Shown here piece after piece: positions 51,637-60,848 of a DNA stretch of 64,000 nt. The DNA comes from Streptomyces sp. NBC_01445. GTDB lineage: Bacteria > Actinomycetota > Actinomycetes > Streptomycetales > Streptomycetaceae. The first letter of the stretch is position 1; each line of letters begins with the position of its first letter. The notes below the pieces were generated by a model. That model saw only the letters and a program-made list of their open reading frames with translations. It had not been told where the DNA came from and made no database searches. Location of the stretch: the NCBI RefSeq assembly GCF_035918235.1, contig NZ_CP109485.1, forward strand, positions 4,464,001-4,528,000, in the 5' to 3' direction. Position numbers and translations under genes: made by a program.

Positions 51637-51684
51637 CTCTCGCCGCGCGGCTCCCGACACTCTCGGGCAACCGCGCGGCGAGAG
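51637..51684 (+). terminator. Terminator after the amidase gene
   Basis: Perfect 14-bp stem (51637-51650 with 51671-51684), with an inner CCCGA/TCGGG repeat. The rest of 51685-51841 has no gene. Confidence 0.82.
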
Positions 51685-51841
51685 CCGTTTCGGCCCCCGA
51701 CGGTCACGTCCGCTTTGTGCCCGCACTTGCGCCGCCACGCCCGAATGGGCTACTCACTACCTTCCACGGAATTGGACCCGACCGCAGGAGGGGGCGGCCG
51801 GGCCCGGTTCCGTTCGGGTCCGTGTCGTCGGATCCGTGTGC

Positions 51842-52237
51842 TCAGACTCCGGCGGTGTTCTCCTCGAACGACACCGCCACGAGCCGGTCGCTGAACCGCT
51901 TGGGGCTCTTGACCCCCTCGACCAGCGCGCGCTGCGCACGGACCGCCTCGTCGGTGAGTGTGACCGAGACGACGGGACAGTCCTCGATCCGGTTCGTGTG
52001 CGAGGGCGCGCAGCTGCCGATGTCCGCCCGCGTATGTCCCGGGCAGACCGCCCGTTCGGGCAGCTCGATCTCCAGATCCAGGTTCCCGATGTCCGTGAAG
52101 CGGTAGCCGCCCGAAGTCGGCGGGACAGGCCGCCGCTTCGCCCCCTTCGTCACCTGCGCCGTCAGCCCGCGAGCCGACGCGATACGGCCCTCACCGTGCG
52201 GCCCGTACACGTCGACCGTGATCCGCCGCCCGCCCAC
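51842..52237 (-). CDS. Hypothetical protein, probable C-terminal part of a broken gene
   Basis: 131 residues from GTG 52237: RRITVDVYGPHGEGRIASA, FTDIGNLDLEIELPERAVCP, VVSVTLTDEAVRAQRALVEG. It lies in the same frame as the gene directly upstream (52253-52606), separated only by one in-frame TGA and a few residues. The upstream part ends in a strand AFTVSAVIDPGRGR that would continue naturally into this one. Likely one membrane-anchored protein split by a stop or by two compensating shifts, though two genes cannot be excluded. Function unknown. Confidence 0.55.
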   Translation of the reverse strand: MGGRRITVDVYGPHGEGRIASARGLTAQVTKGAKRRPVPPTSGGYRFTDIGNLDLEIELPERAVCPGHTRADIGSCAPSHTNRIEDCPVVSVTLTDEAVRAQRALVEGVKSPKRFSDRLVAVSFEENTAGV

Positions 52238-52252
52238 GGGGCGCGGCCAGCG

Positions 52253-52606
52253 TCAGCGGCCGCGCCCCGGGTCGATGACCGCGCTGACCGTGAAGGCATA
52301 CGGCCCGTCGAAGTCCGGGCCCGAACGCGAGTACCCGTAAGAGGTGAGCACGAGCGCGGGCGCGGGCGCCTGCTCGCCCTCGCCGCGTGGCGCGGGCCTC
52401 GCAGTCCCGGGCGCACCGCACCCGGCCAGCGCCGCCGTGCTGCCGTCGGGCAGCGCGACATCCTTCAACACCCCTGGGACGACGTGGAGTCGGCCCGTCG
52501 GATCGTCCGGCATGCCCCGGTGCGCGGCCAGCGCGACGAGTGCCGCCACGACCGGTAGCGCGAGCGCCGCCCGCGCCCGCGGGGAGGGCCCGGAGATCCC
52601 GTGCAT
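52253..52606 (-). CDS. Hypothetical membrane-anchored protein, probable N-terminal part of a broken gene
   Basis: 117 residues: one hydrophobic helix near 13-27 (AALALPVVAALVALAA), then an exported part with LPDGSTAALAGCGAPG and SGPDFDGPYAFTVSAVIDPG. The single start ATG shares one base with the stop of the preceding gene (TGATG), so it is translated with it. It stops at TGA 52253, just 15 bp before GTG 52237 of the following fragment in the same frame. Confidence 0.55.
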   Translation of the reverse strand: MHGISGPSPRARAALALPVVAALVALAAHRGMPDDPTGRLHVVPGVLKDVALPDGSTAALAGCGAPGTARPAPRGEGEQAPAPALVLTSYGYSRSGPDFDGPYAFTVSAVIDPGRGR

Positions 52607-53163
52607 CAGACGCGGCCCCGCGCCCGCCGCGACACGACGGCCCGCAGGATGCGCCGGCCCTCCGTCGACACGTCGAGCGCCTGGCGCAGGCCGCCCGTGC
52701 CACGGCCCGCGAGCAGCTCAAGGATCCTGACCTGACGCCGAAGCTCGGCCGCCACCAGCGGGGACATGCCGTCCGTGCGGCCCTCGCGCCGGGACCGTAC
52801 CGAGCCCGCGCCGTCCTCCATCGTGTCCAGCATGCGGTGGATCTGGAGCGCGCCGACCGAGCAGGCGTCGGCCCACTCGCGCAGCGCGGGCGCCGACGGG
52901 GTGTCCGGCACGGCGGCCAGCATGCGCCGGGCGAGCCCGGACGCCTCGTCCGCGTCGGCGTCCGGCCCGGCCGGGAACGCGGCCCGCGCCTTCGCCAGGC
53001 ACTCGCCCCACTCCGGACCGCCCTCGGCGAGGCTTGCCCACAGCGGGCGCAGCGCCTCGTCGTCCTCGGCGCCCAGCAGCGGCACACAGCGGTCGAGGCA
53101 GGCGAGACCGCTGGCCGCGAGACCCCGCTCGTCGGCCTGCGCGATCAGCTCCACCAGGCTCAT
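52606..53163 (-). CDS. Hypothetical cytosolic protein
   Basis: 185 residues, mainly helical, acidic N-terminal half (LVELIAQADERGLAASGLAC, LRPLWASLAEGGPEWGECLA) and basic C-terminal tail. No recognised domain. ATG 53163; coupled by TGATG to the next gene. Upstream gene at 53238 is on the same strand, 75 bp away. Confidence 0.65.
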   Translation of the reverse strand: MSLVELIAQADERGLAASGLACLDRCVPLLGAEDDEALRPLWASLAEGGPEWGECLAKARAAFPAGPDADADEASGLARRMLAAVPDTPSAPALREWADACSVGALQIHRMLDTMEDGAGSVRSRREGRTDGMSPLVAAELRRQVRILELLAGRGTGGLRQALDVSTEGRRILRAVVSRRARGRV

Positions 53164-53237
53164 GAAGTACGCCCTTTCCCTGCCGACCCGGCATTTCGTC
53201 TCTACTGGGCTCTACTGCGTGCCGGGGCGCAGGAACG

Positions 53238-53747
53238 TCACAGCGGTGCGACGCCGAGCCGGTCCAGGAAGCGGAAGAAGAGCGGCTCGGCGAACGGGTC
53301 GGGGTCCTGGCCCAGGACGTCGGCGAGCGGACCCTGCTCGACGGTGCGGCCGCACTCCTGCGCCCACGCGACCGCGCGCCGCGCGGCGTCCGCGGGCTCC
53401 AGGAAGTAGTCCTCCAGGGTCAGTTCGTCCGCGGAGAGATATCCGGCCATGGCATCGCGCGCCAGACACGTGGTCCACGCGCCGCTCTCCGGCGCGGCCG
53501 CCTCGATGACGACGCAGTCGCTGTCCATGACGTAGCCGAACAGGGCGGGCGCGCCGGTCTCGGTGGCCAGCGCGTTCATGCTGCCGACGTCGTGGCGCCG
53601 GTCCCCGCCGTCCGGGCACTCCCAGACCTGCCAGCCGTCGGCCCGCCGCTCCAGGAGCGTGAGCCCGTCGCGCGCCCCGCCCAGCGCGTCGAGCTCGGCG
53701 AGCGGCCGCTGACTCCTGGCCACGACGTAATAGCCCCAGTAACCCAT
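53238..53747 (-). CDS. Conserved hypothetical protein
   Basis: 169 residues from ATG 53747 (MGYWGYYVVARSQRPLAEL), preceded by GGGGGGAC. A longer frame from 53837 adds 30 unlikely residues. Features: DGWQVWECPDGG, APALFGYVMDSDCVVIEAAA, DELTLEDYFLEPADAARRAV. Such MGYWGYY-starting proteins recur in Streptomyces genomes; function unknown. Confidence 0.75.
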   Translation of the reverse strand: MGYWGYYVVARSQRPLAELDALGGARDGLTLLERRADGWQVWECPDGGDRRHDVGSMNALATETGAPALFGYVMDSDCVVIEAAAPESGAWTTCLARDAMAGYLSADELTLEDYFLEPADAARRAVAWAQECGRTVEQGPLADVLGQDPDPFAEPLFFRFLDRLGVAPL

Positions 53748-53849
53748 GCCGGTGTCCCCCCGGTGCCTTCGAAAGCGGCTGATCTCGGCTCGGGCCGAAT
53801 ACACCACAGCCGTACGTGGCTCCGCCACCGAAAACACAGATCCGGCGAT

Positions 53850-54539
53850 TCAGGCAGGGAACGGCGCCATCGCGGGCCCGCGCAGAGCCTTCTCGTCCTG
53901 CATGCGGGTCAGGGCGCGGACGAACATGATGGCGGCGACGGCGGCAGCGATGTCGAGCGCGTCGGAGAGCATCAGCATCTCGGTGGCCGTCTTGATCTCG
54001 CCGATGCTTTCGGCCTTGTCGTACTGGCTGCCCGCGAGGCGGCCGATGACATTGCTCACCAGCCACAGCGACCACCAGCTGTTGATGACCTTGCGCGAGT
54101 ACTTCCGCGGGATCAGGTCGGCCTCCGGAACGCTGGCGTCCCAGGTGTCGGTGGCGACCTGGCGCGGCGCCCACAGGTTCATGACGGGCACGAACCAGCC
54201 CCAGGAGGCCCAGCCGCGCGACCTGCTGTGCCCGTCGGGCCGGAACACCTCGGCGTTGATGCGCACCCGCCGGAACCACACGATGAAGACGACCGCGGTC
54301 GCCACCATGGCACACAGCTGTGCGACGGCCGCCGCCGAGTACAGCGAGTCGATGCGGTCGGCGTCCGCATCACTGCCCGCCGAGAAGCGCCCGGCCACGA
54401 AGTCCGCCGCGAGACTGCGCTGCTCGAACCCCACCCACAGCGCGAACAGGTCGATCGCGGCCGTCACCCCCAGCAGGACGACGACAGCCTTCGAGACGCC
54501 GACCGGCGACTTGAGCACAGGAAAAGTACTTTTGGACAC
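53850..54539 (-). CDS. DUF4328 membrane protein
   Basis: 229 residues, four predicted helices. Family features: VFIVWFRRVRINAEVF, GWASWGWFVPVMNLWAPRQ, SWWSLWLVSNVIGRL. DUF4328 proteins are integral membrane proteins of unknown role, widespread in actinobacteria. GTG 54539 follows GGGGGGTCC. Confidence 0.86.
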   Translation of the reverse strand: MSKSTFPVLKSPVGVSKAVVVLLGVTAAIDLFALWVGFEQRSLAADFVAGRFSAGSDADADRIDSLYSAAAVAQLCAMVATAVVFIVWFRRVRINAEVFRPDGHSRSRGWASWGWFVPVMNLWAPRQVATDTWDASVPEADLIPRKYSRKVINSWWSLWLVSNVIGRLAGSQYDKAESIGEIKTATEMLMLSDALDIAAAVAAIMFVRALTRMQDEKALRGPAMAPFPA

Positions 54540-54655
54540 GACGGACCCCCCACGGGTTCACGGTGAGCCGGTCGCGCGCATCTCCCCAGAGCGCGTCGAT
54601 CACCGGCCAGCGGAACATACGGTTCAGGCCACCGCGCTGTCCACTGCTTAGCCGC

Positions 54656-56275
54656 TCAGGATCCCAGCCGGTTCGCGAGCGCCACGAACTGCGGCCACGT
54701 GAGCGGCGGTTTGCCCGGATACCAGAGCTTCTGGATCGTGGCCCGCAGCGGCATGCGGATGCCCTGCGCGACCTGCGCCTCCGTCTGCGAGTTCGCCAGG
54801 TCGCACCACACGGCGAACGTGCCGCCCAGGATCTGGCTGTCGTACCTCGCGGGCACCGGCGTCGTGCCGCGCACGACGAGCGGCGTCCAGCTCTCGTAGA
54901 TCCGCTGCCCGGTCGGGTACACGAAGTTGTTGGGCTGACCGAGGACGTAGTAGAGGAACTCGTCGTTGTAGTTGGTCATCTTGCGGCCCTCGGCCAGGTA
55001 CTCCTCCGGCGGGCGCGCCCCGATCTCCTTGCCCGTCCAGTAGGCGACCTCCAGGCTCTTGTCGGCCTTGACGACACCGCCCCGGAAGAACCCGTCGTTC
55101 CACGCCTTGAGGGAGCGGTCGAACGGCTTCATCGTGGCGACCCGGTCGTTCAGCCAGCCCGTCGTGAGGTCCTCGACCGTCGCGTTCGCCCCGTACTTCT
55201 TCTGGGCGGCGGCCGCGAGCTGCGGGAAGGACGCCTCGGGGTTCTTCACCGTCAGGGCCTGGTACTCGTCGCCGCCCAGGTGCCAGAACGCGCCCGGGAA
55301 GAGGGGAGCGTACTCACGCAGCAGATCGTCGACGATCTTCGCCGACTCGGGGTTCGAGATGTCGACGGCGCCGCGCGTCGCGACACCTGCCGTGTTCCGC
55401 AGCTGGAGCTCGGGGTGCGCCGCGATCACGGCGCCGAGGTGTCCGGGCGAGTCGATCTCGGGGATCACGGTGATGTGCCGCTCGGCGGCGAGCGAGACGA
55501 TCTCGCGGACCTGCGCCTTGGTGAGGTGGTCGGGCGAGACGATCTCGGGGTGCGAGTCCGACTGGATGCGGAAGGCCTGGTCGTCGGAGAAGTGCAGACC
55601 GAACTGGTTGTACTTCAGGTCGCCGATCTCCCGGATCTGTTCCTTGATCCATCCGACCGTGAAGGGCTTGCGCGCGATGTCCAGCATGAATCCGCGCTGC
55701 GGCTTCGCCGGCGCATCCTTCACCACGCCCTCCGGCGCGGTCCCCCCGCCGTGCACCTCCTGCTTGAGCGTGCGCGTGCCGTAGAAGACACCCGCGTCAC
55801 CCGGCCCCACGATCCGCACCCGGCCGTCCTTCACGGTCATCGTGTACGACTCCGGGTTGCCGCTCCCGCCGAGCGCCAGCTCCACGTCACCGGCGCCGGC
55901 CTTGACCTTGCCCGCGTACTTCAGCTTCAGCTCGTCGGCGATGAGCTTGCCCTCGTCGGAGAGCTTCGCGTCCCCGATGACGACCCGGCCGCCGGTGGGG
56001 CGCCACCCGGGCCCGCGCGCCGCCGCGTGCTCGCGCACGGAGGGGATGGTCTGCGGGGTTTTCGACAGGGCGTACGACTTCGAGGGCGAGGGCTCCGCCG
56101 AGGTCTGGGCCGAGTCGGAGGTGGGGGACGCGGACTTTCCGTCGGAGGGGCGCCCGGCACGGGTGGCGCTTGTGCCGCCCCCGTCCCCGGCGCAGCCGAC
56201 GAGGACCATGGTCAGCGCGACCGTCCCCGCCGTGACGACTCCCGCGCCGACCGTCGATCGACTCCGCGTGCCCAT
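54656..56275 (-). CDS. GH20 beta-N-acetylhexosaminidase lipoprotein
   Basis: 539 residues: signal peptide with lipobox VLVGC (Cys28), Ser/Thr linker, GH20b domain (about 75-190), then the catalytic GH20 barrel. RGFMLDIARKPF opens the barrel; HITVIPEIDSPGHLGA and WHLGGDEY carry the Asp336-Glu337 pair of substrate-assisted catalysis. It releases terminal GlcNAc/GalNAc from chitin or glycans outside the cell. ATG 56275. Chitobiose breakdown in streptomycetes is often under DasR, but I could not identify a DasR site here. Confidence 0.92.
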   Translation of the reverse strand: MGTRSRSTVGAGVVTAGTVALTMVLVGCAGDGGGTSATRAGRPSDGKSASPTSDSAQTSAEPSPSKSYALSKTPQTIPSVREHAAARGPGWRPTGGRVVIGDAKLSDEGKLIADELKLKYAGKVKAGAGDVELALGGSGNPESYTMTVKDGRVRIVGPGDAGVFYGTRTLKQEVHGGGTAPEGVVKDAPAKPQRGFMLDIARKPFTVGWIKEQIREIGDLKYNQFGLHFSDDQAFRIQSDSHPEIVSPDHLTKAQVREIVSLAAERHITVIPEIDSPGHLGAVIAAHPELQLRNTAGVATRGAVDISNPESAKIVDDLLREYAPLFPGAFWHLGGDEYQALTVKNPEASFPQLAAAAQKKYGANATVEDLTTGWLNDRVATMKPFDRSLKAWNDGFFRGGVVKADKSLEVAYWTGKEIGARPPEEYLAEGRKMTNYNDEFLYYVLGQPNNFVYPTGQRIYESWTPLVVRGTTPVPARYDSQILGGTFAVWCDLANSQTEAQVAQGIRMPLRATIQKLWYPGKPPLTWPQFVALANRLGS

Positions 56276-56479
56276 CAGTGACCGCCCTCCGGTTTCGACA
56301 GCAACCTCGAGATCGAATTCCGCGTCCTAGGAGGCGACCGTAAGGCCCCGCTCCCCCGACCTCCCGTCCACCACACGCCCCCAAACTCTCCCGTCCGGGT
56401 GAAATCGGTGCATCCGCCAGACAGCTCCAAGCCCGGATCGCTAGCGTGTACGCACATCCGTCACACCCTCACCACATGT

Positions 56480-57202
56480 CCCGTGACACTCCTGACTGAC
56501 GTCTCGTCCCAGTGTCAGCCCAGTCACGTCCCACGTCTCGCCGAGGAGCGCACGCTGCCTTCGCACCGTTTCTCCCGCCTCCCCGGGCATGCCGCCATAC
56601 CGGTGCAGTGCTCACCAGGGCATGCGTCGCCGCCGCAGTCGTCCCCGCACGGCCTGACGCGGTTCAACACGCTGCCCGCGACCGAGGCCGAGCGCGCGCT
56701 CCTGACCTGCTGCGGATCACTCCACTGGGCCCGTCGCCTCGTCGCCCACCGGCCTTACCCGGACCTCGACGCCCTGCTCGCCGCCGCCGACGAGGCGGTC
56801 TACGACTTCGCGCCCGCCGACCTCGACGAGGCCCTGTCCCGCGAGTCGCTCCCCCTGACCCCGCACCGCTCGTACTCCGTCGCGCACACCGCGCTCGGCG
56901 CCGCGCACAGCGCGTACGAGAGCCGCTTCGGTCACGCGTTCGTCATCTGCCTCGACGGCTACGGGCCCGACGAGGCCCTGGACCAGCTCCTGGCCGGAAT
57001 CCGGTCACGCCTTGGCAACGATCCCGAGGAGGAGCGCGTCCTGTCCTGGGACGAGCTGCGACGACTCGCCCGGGGACGACTCGCCCGGCTCGTACGGTCG
57101 CTCGATGCCCGGACAGAGCCCCAGGAAGCGATAGACCCGCAGGAACCAGCGGATTCCGGGCGCCCCGACAGCGCGTCCGATAGCCCGTACGTGGCTGTTT
57201 GA
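56480..57202 (+). CDS. OHCU decarboxylase (2-oxo-4-hydroxy-4-carboxy-5-ureidoimidazoline decarboxylase)
   Basis: The core begins LTRFNTLPATEAERALLTCC, with SLHWARRLVAHRPYPDLDAL, YESRFGHAFVICLDGY and a final LRRLARGRLARLV helix, matching the family that converts OHCU to S-allantoin after urate oxidase. The start is unclear: ATG 56399, GTG 56480 or GTG 56600; residues before the core are low-complexity. A 40-residue Pro/Asp/Ser-rich tail follows. No other purine-ring genes are adjacent; its neighbours are a GH20 enzyme and sdhC. About 150 bp separate it from sdhC. Confidence 0.82.
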   Translation, partial: PVTLLTDVSSQCQPSHVPRLAEERTLPSHRFSRLPGHAAIPVQCSPGHASPPQSSPHGLTRFNTLPATEAERALLTCCGSLHWARRLVAHRPYPDLDALLAAADEAVYDFAPADLDEALSRESLPLTPHRSYSVAHTALGAAHSAYESRFGHAFVICLDGYGPDEALDQLLAGIRSRLGNDPEEERVLSWDELRRLARGRLARLVRSLDARTEPQEAIDPQEPADSGRPDSASDSPYVAV

Positions 57203-57351
57203 TTGCCTGTTTGATCACACCGGCGGCCCCCGGGCGAGCGAGCCGACAACTCGTCGATACGATGACGAGCGGCCGGTGGACCGTACCCGGCCGGGCCCGA
57301 CCGACAGAGAAGCCGGCGCGGCCCCAATCCCCGCTCCCGGAGGGTTCTTCC

Positions 57352-57732
57352 GTGCCGGCTGGAACGCTGTACCGCGGCCGGGAAGGCATGTGGTCGTGGG
57401 TGGCTCATCGAGTCACCGGTGTCCTCATTTTCTTCTTCCTGTTCGTACACGTCCTGGACACCGCTCTCGTCCGCGTCTCCCCCGAGTCGTACGACGACGT
57501 CGTTTCCACCTACAAGACGCCGATCGTCGCTCTCCTCGAGTACGGCCTCGTCGCCGCCATCCTCTTCCACGCGCTCAACGGCCTGCGTGTCATCGCCGTC
57601 GACTTCTGGTCGAAGGGCCCGCGCTACCAGAAGCAGATGCTCTGGACCGTCGTCGGCATCTGGGTCGTGCTGATGGTGGGCGCGCTGTACCCGGTCCTCG
57701 GCCACGCCGTCCGTGAACTCTTCGGGAGCTGA
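57352..57732 (+). CDS. sdhC: Succinate dehydrogenase cytochrome b556 subunit
   Basis: 126 residues, three helices, anchoring the complex: VTGVLIFFFLFVHVLDTAL, ALLEYGLVAAILFHALNGLR with the heme His, VVGIWVVLMVGALYPVL. GTG 57352 has GGAGGG upstream; a frame from 57199 extends it by 51 residues and is rejected. First gene of sdhCDAB. It accepts electrons from SdhB and reduces quinone. Confidence 0.93.
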   Translation: MPAGTLYRGREGMWSWVAHRVTGVLIFFFLFVHVLDTALVRVSPESYDDVVSTYKTPIVALLEYGLVAAILFHALNGLRVIAVDFWSKGPRYQKQMLWTVVGIWVVLMVGALYPVLGHAVRELFGS

Positions 57733-57740
57733 CGCCAGAC

Positions 57741-58229
57741 ATGTCTGCTGACACCACCCCTGCGAAGACGCCCGGCGTCGGACCCGTCGAGGGCGTCGCC
57801 GTCTATGACGTCGACAACCCGGCGCCCTTCATCGAGGCCCCCCGCAAGCGCACCTCGAGGACCCCGCGCTCGACGCGCGGCAACTTCGAGATGGCCGCAT
57901 GGCTCTTCATGCGCCTGTCCGGCGTCGTCCTCGTCGTCCTGGTCCTCGGCCACCTGCTCATCCAGCTCGTCCTCGACGGCGGCGTGAGCAAGATCGGCTT
58001 CGCGTTCGTCGCGGGCCGCTGGGCCTCGCCGTTCTGGCAGGGCTGGGACCTCCTGATGCTGTGGCTCGCGATGCTGCACGGCGCGAACGGCCTGCGCACG
58101 GTCATCAACGACTACGCCGAGCGCCCGAACACGCGCCTGTGGCTGAAGGGCCTCCTGTACACCGCCACGGTGTTCACGATCCTGCTGGGCACGCTGGTGA
58201 TCTTCACCTTCGACCCGAACATCCGATAG
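57741..58229 (+). CDS. sdhD: Succinate dehydrogenase membrane anchor subunit
   Basis: 162 residues: a 50-residue polar N-terminus, then three helices with LSGVVLVVLVLGHLLIQLVL, LLMLWLAMLHGANGLRTVI (heme-ligand His) and LLYTATVFTILLGTLVIF. ATG 57741 lies 8 bp after sdhC. Confidence 0.93.
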   Translation: MSADTTPAKTPGVGPVEGVAVYDVDNPAPFIEAPRKRTSRTPRSTRGNFEMAAWLFMRLSGVVLVVLVLGHLLIQLVLDGGVSKIGFAFVAGRWASPFWQGWDLLMLWLAMLHGANGLRTVINDYAERPNTRLWLKGLLYTATVFTILLGTLVIFTFDPNIR

Positions 58230-58252
58230 GCACGGGGCTGAGGCAACCACTC

Positions 58253-60007
58253 ATGAAGATCCACAAGTACGACACCGTCATCGTCGGCGCCGGCGGCGCG
58301 GGCATGCGCGCGGCCATCGAGTCGACGAAGCGCAGCCGCACCGCGGTCCTGACGAAGCTCTACCCCACCCGTTCCCACACGGGCGCGGCGCAGGGCGGCA
58401 TGGCCGCCGCGCTCGCCAACGTGGAGGAGGACAACTGGGAGTGGCACACCTTCGACACGATCAAGGGCGGTGACTACCTGGTCGACCAGGACGCCGCCGA
58501 GATCCTCGCGAAGGAGGCCATCGACTCCGTCCTCGACCTGGAGAAGATGGGCCTGCCGTTCAACCGCACCCCGGACGGCACCATCGACCAGCGCCGCTTC
58601 GGCGGCCACTCGCGCAACCACGGCGAGGCCCCGGTCCGCCGGTCCTGCTACGCCGCGGACCGCACCGGCCACATGATCCTTCAGACGCTGTATCAGAACT
58701 GCGTGAAGGAGGGCGTGGAGTTCTTCAACGAGTTCTACGTCCTGGACCAGCTCATCACCGAGATCGACGGCGTCAAGCACTCCGCCGGTGTCGTCGCGTA
58801 CGAGCTGGCGACCGGCGAGATCCACATCTTCCAGGCCAAGTCGGTCATCTACGCCTCGGGCGGCACCGGCAAGTTCTTCAAGGTGACGTCGAACGCGCAC
58901 ACCCTGACCGGTGACGGCCAGGCGGCCTGCTACCGACGCGGTCTGCCGCTGGAGGACATGGAGTTCTTCCAGTTCCACCCGACCGGCATCTGGCGCATGG
59001 GCATCCTTCTCACGGAGGGCGCCCGCGGTGAGGGCGGCATCCTCCGTAACAAGGACGGCGAGCGCTTCATGGAGAAGTACGCGCCCGTCATGAAGGACCT
59101 CGCGTCCCGTGACGTCGTGTCCCGCTCCATCTACACGGAGATCCGTGAGGGCCGCGGCTGCGGTCCCGAGGGCGACCACGTCTACCTCGACCTCACGCAC
59201 CTCCCGCCGGAGCAGCTCGACGCCAAGCTCCCGGACATCACGGAGTTCGCGCGCACGTACCTCGGCATCGAGCCCTACACGGACCCGATCCCGATCCAGC
59301 CGACCGCGCACTACGCCATGGGCGGCATCCCGACGAACGTCGAGGGTGAGGTCCTGTCGGACAACACCACCGTCGTCCCCGGCCTGTACGCCGCCGGCGA
59401 GGTCGCCTGCGTGTCCGTGCACGGCGCCAACCGCCTGGGCACCAACTCGCTGCTCGACATCAACGTCTTCGGGCGTCGTGCGGGCATCGCGGCCGCCGAG
59501 TACTCCGAGAAGGCCGACTACGTCGAGCTGCCCGAGGACCCGGCTTCGATGGTCGTCGAGCAGGTCGAGCGCCTGCGCAACTCCACGGGCACGGAGCGCG
59601 TCGCGGTGATCCGCAACGAGCTCCAGGAGTGCATGGACGCCAACGTGATGGTGTTCCGCACCGAGCAGACGATCAAGACGGCCGTCGAGAAGATCGCCGA
59701 GCTGCGCGAGCGGTACCGGAACGTCTCGATCCAGGACAAGGGCAAGCGGTTCAACACCGACCTCCTGGAGGCCATCGAGCTGGGCAACCTGCTCGACCTG
59801 GCCGAGGTCATGGCGACCTCCGCCCTGGCGCGCAAGGAGTCCCGCGGCGGCCACTACCGCGAGGACTTCCCGAACCGCGACGACGTCAACTTCATGCGCC
59901 ACACCATGGCGTACCGCGAGGTCGGCGACGACGGCTCCGAGTCCATCCGTCTGGACTACAAGCCGGTCGTCCAGACCCGCTACCAGCCGATGGAGCGTAA
60001 GTACTGA
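58253..60007 (+). CDS. sdhA: Succinate dehydrogenase flavoprotein subunit
   Basis: 584 residues, the normal length. FAD-binding VIVGAGGAGMRAAIES, covalent-FAD region RSHTGAAQGGMAAALAN, catalytic FHPTGIWRMGILLTEGARGE, and the late GGIPTNVEG and GLYAAGEVACVSVHGANRLG. It oxidises succinate to fumarate in the TCA cycle and respiratory chain at the inner membrane face. ATG 58253; stop TGA overlaps sdhB start (TGATG). Confidence 0.97.
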   Translation: MKIHKYDTVIVGAGGAGMRAAIESTKRSRTAVLTKLYPTRSHTGAAQGGMAAALANVEEDNWEWHTFDTIKGGDYLVDQDAAEILAKEAIDSVLDLEKMGLPFNRTPDGTIDQRRFGGHSRNHGEAPVRRSCYAADRTGHMILQTLYQNCVKEGVEFFNEFYVLDQLITEIDGVKHSAGVVAYELATGEIHIFQAKSVIYASGGTGKFFKVTSNAHTLTGDGQAACYRRGLPLEDMEFFQFHPTGIWRMGILLTEGARGEGGILRNKDGERFMEKYAPVMKDLASRDVVSRSIYTEIREGRGCGPEGDHVYLDLTHLPPEQLDAKLPDITEFARTYLGIEPYTDPIPIQPTAHYAMGGIPTNVEGEVLSDNTTVVPGLYAAGEVACVSVHGANRLGTNSLLDINVFGRRAGIAAAEYSEKADYVELPEDPASMVVEQVERLRNSTGTERVAVIRNELQECMDANVMVFRTEQTIKTAVEKIAELRERYRNVSIQDKGKRFNTDLLEAIELGNLLDLAEVMATSALARKESRGGHYREDFPNRDDVNFMRHTMAYREVGDDGSESIRLDYKPVVQTRYQPMERKY

Positions 60008-60771
60008 TGGCTACCCCGACCATGGACAAGCTCGAGGCTCTCGAGGCGGACAACGGCTCGCACCTCATCACGGTCACCTTCCGCATCCGCCGGTTCAACC
60101 CGGAGGTCTCCGCGGACGCGGTCTGGGAGGACTTCCAGCTCGACATCGATCCGAAGGAGCGTGTCCTCGACGCCCTCCACAAGATCAAGTGGGAGCTCGA
60201 CGGCTCGCTGACCTTCCGGCGCTCCTGCGCGCACGGCATCTGCGGCTCGGATGCCATGCGCATCAACGGCCGCAACCGCCTGGCCTGCAAGACGCTGATC
60301 AAGGACATCAGCCCGGAGAAGCCGATCACGGTCGAGGCCATCAAGGGCCTCACGGTCCTCAAGGACCTCGTGGTCGACATGGACCCGTTCTTCCAGGCCT
60401 ACCGGGACGTCATGCCGTTCCTGGTCACGACGGGCAACGAGCCGACGCGCGAGCGTCTGCAGTCCGCCGAGGACCGCGAGCGCTTCGACGACACGACCAA
60501 GTGCATCCTGTGCGCCGCGTGCACGTCCTCGTGCCCGGTGTTCTGGAACGACGGCCAGTACTTCGGCCCGGCCGCGATCGTCAACGCGCACCGCTTCATC
60601 TTCGACTCGCGTGACGAGGCGGGCGAGCAGCGCCTGGAGATCCTCAACGACAAGGACGGCGTGTGGCGTTGCCGCACGACGTTCAACTGCACGGACGCCT
60701 GCCCGCGCGGTATCGAGGTCACCAAGGCGATCCAGGAAGTCAAGCGCGCGCTGATCACGCGACGCTACTGA
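60007..60771 (+). CDS. sdhB: Succinate dehydrogenase iron-sulfur subunit
   Basis: 254 residues. [2Fe-2S] ligands in RRSCAHGICGSDAM and the following Cys; [4Fe-4S] and [3Fe-4S] ligands in CILCAACTSSCPVF and CRTTFNCTDACPRGIEV. It relays electrons from SdhA to the quinone site. ATG 60007 shares one base with the sdhA stop. Confidence 0.97.
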   Translation: MATPTMDKLEALEADNGSHLITVTFRIRRFNPEVSADAVWEDFQLDIDPKERVLDALHKIKWELDGSLTFRRSCAHGICGSDAMRINGRNRLACKTLIKDISPEKPITVEAIKGLTVLKDLVVDMDPFFQAYRDVMPFLVTTGNEPTRERLQSAEDRERFDDTTKCILCAACTSSCPVFWNDGQYFGPAAIVNAHRFIFDSRDEAGEQRLEILNDKDGVWRCRTTFNCTDACPRGIEVTKAIQEVKRALITRRY

Positions 60772-60801
60772 CCTTCCCGGTCGTACATCTCGTACAGCCC
60801 T

Positions 60802-60842
60802 GAGGGCCCCGCTCCCGGTTTCGCACCGGGGGCGGGGCCCTC
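60802..60842 (+). terminator. Terminator of sdhCDAB
   Basis: Stem GAGGGCCCCGC/GCGGGGCCCTC (60802-60812 with 60832-60842) with an inner CCGG repeat, between convergent sdhB and the Lrp gene. Confidence 0.85.
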
Positions 60843-60848
60843 GGCGCG

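Noticed and set aside
58112..59902. Long open frame antisense to sdhA (about 600 codons).
   Set aside because: It follows GC-rich third-position bias of sdhA, has no recognisable domain, and sdhA is unquestionable.
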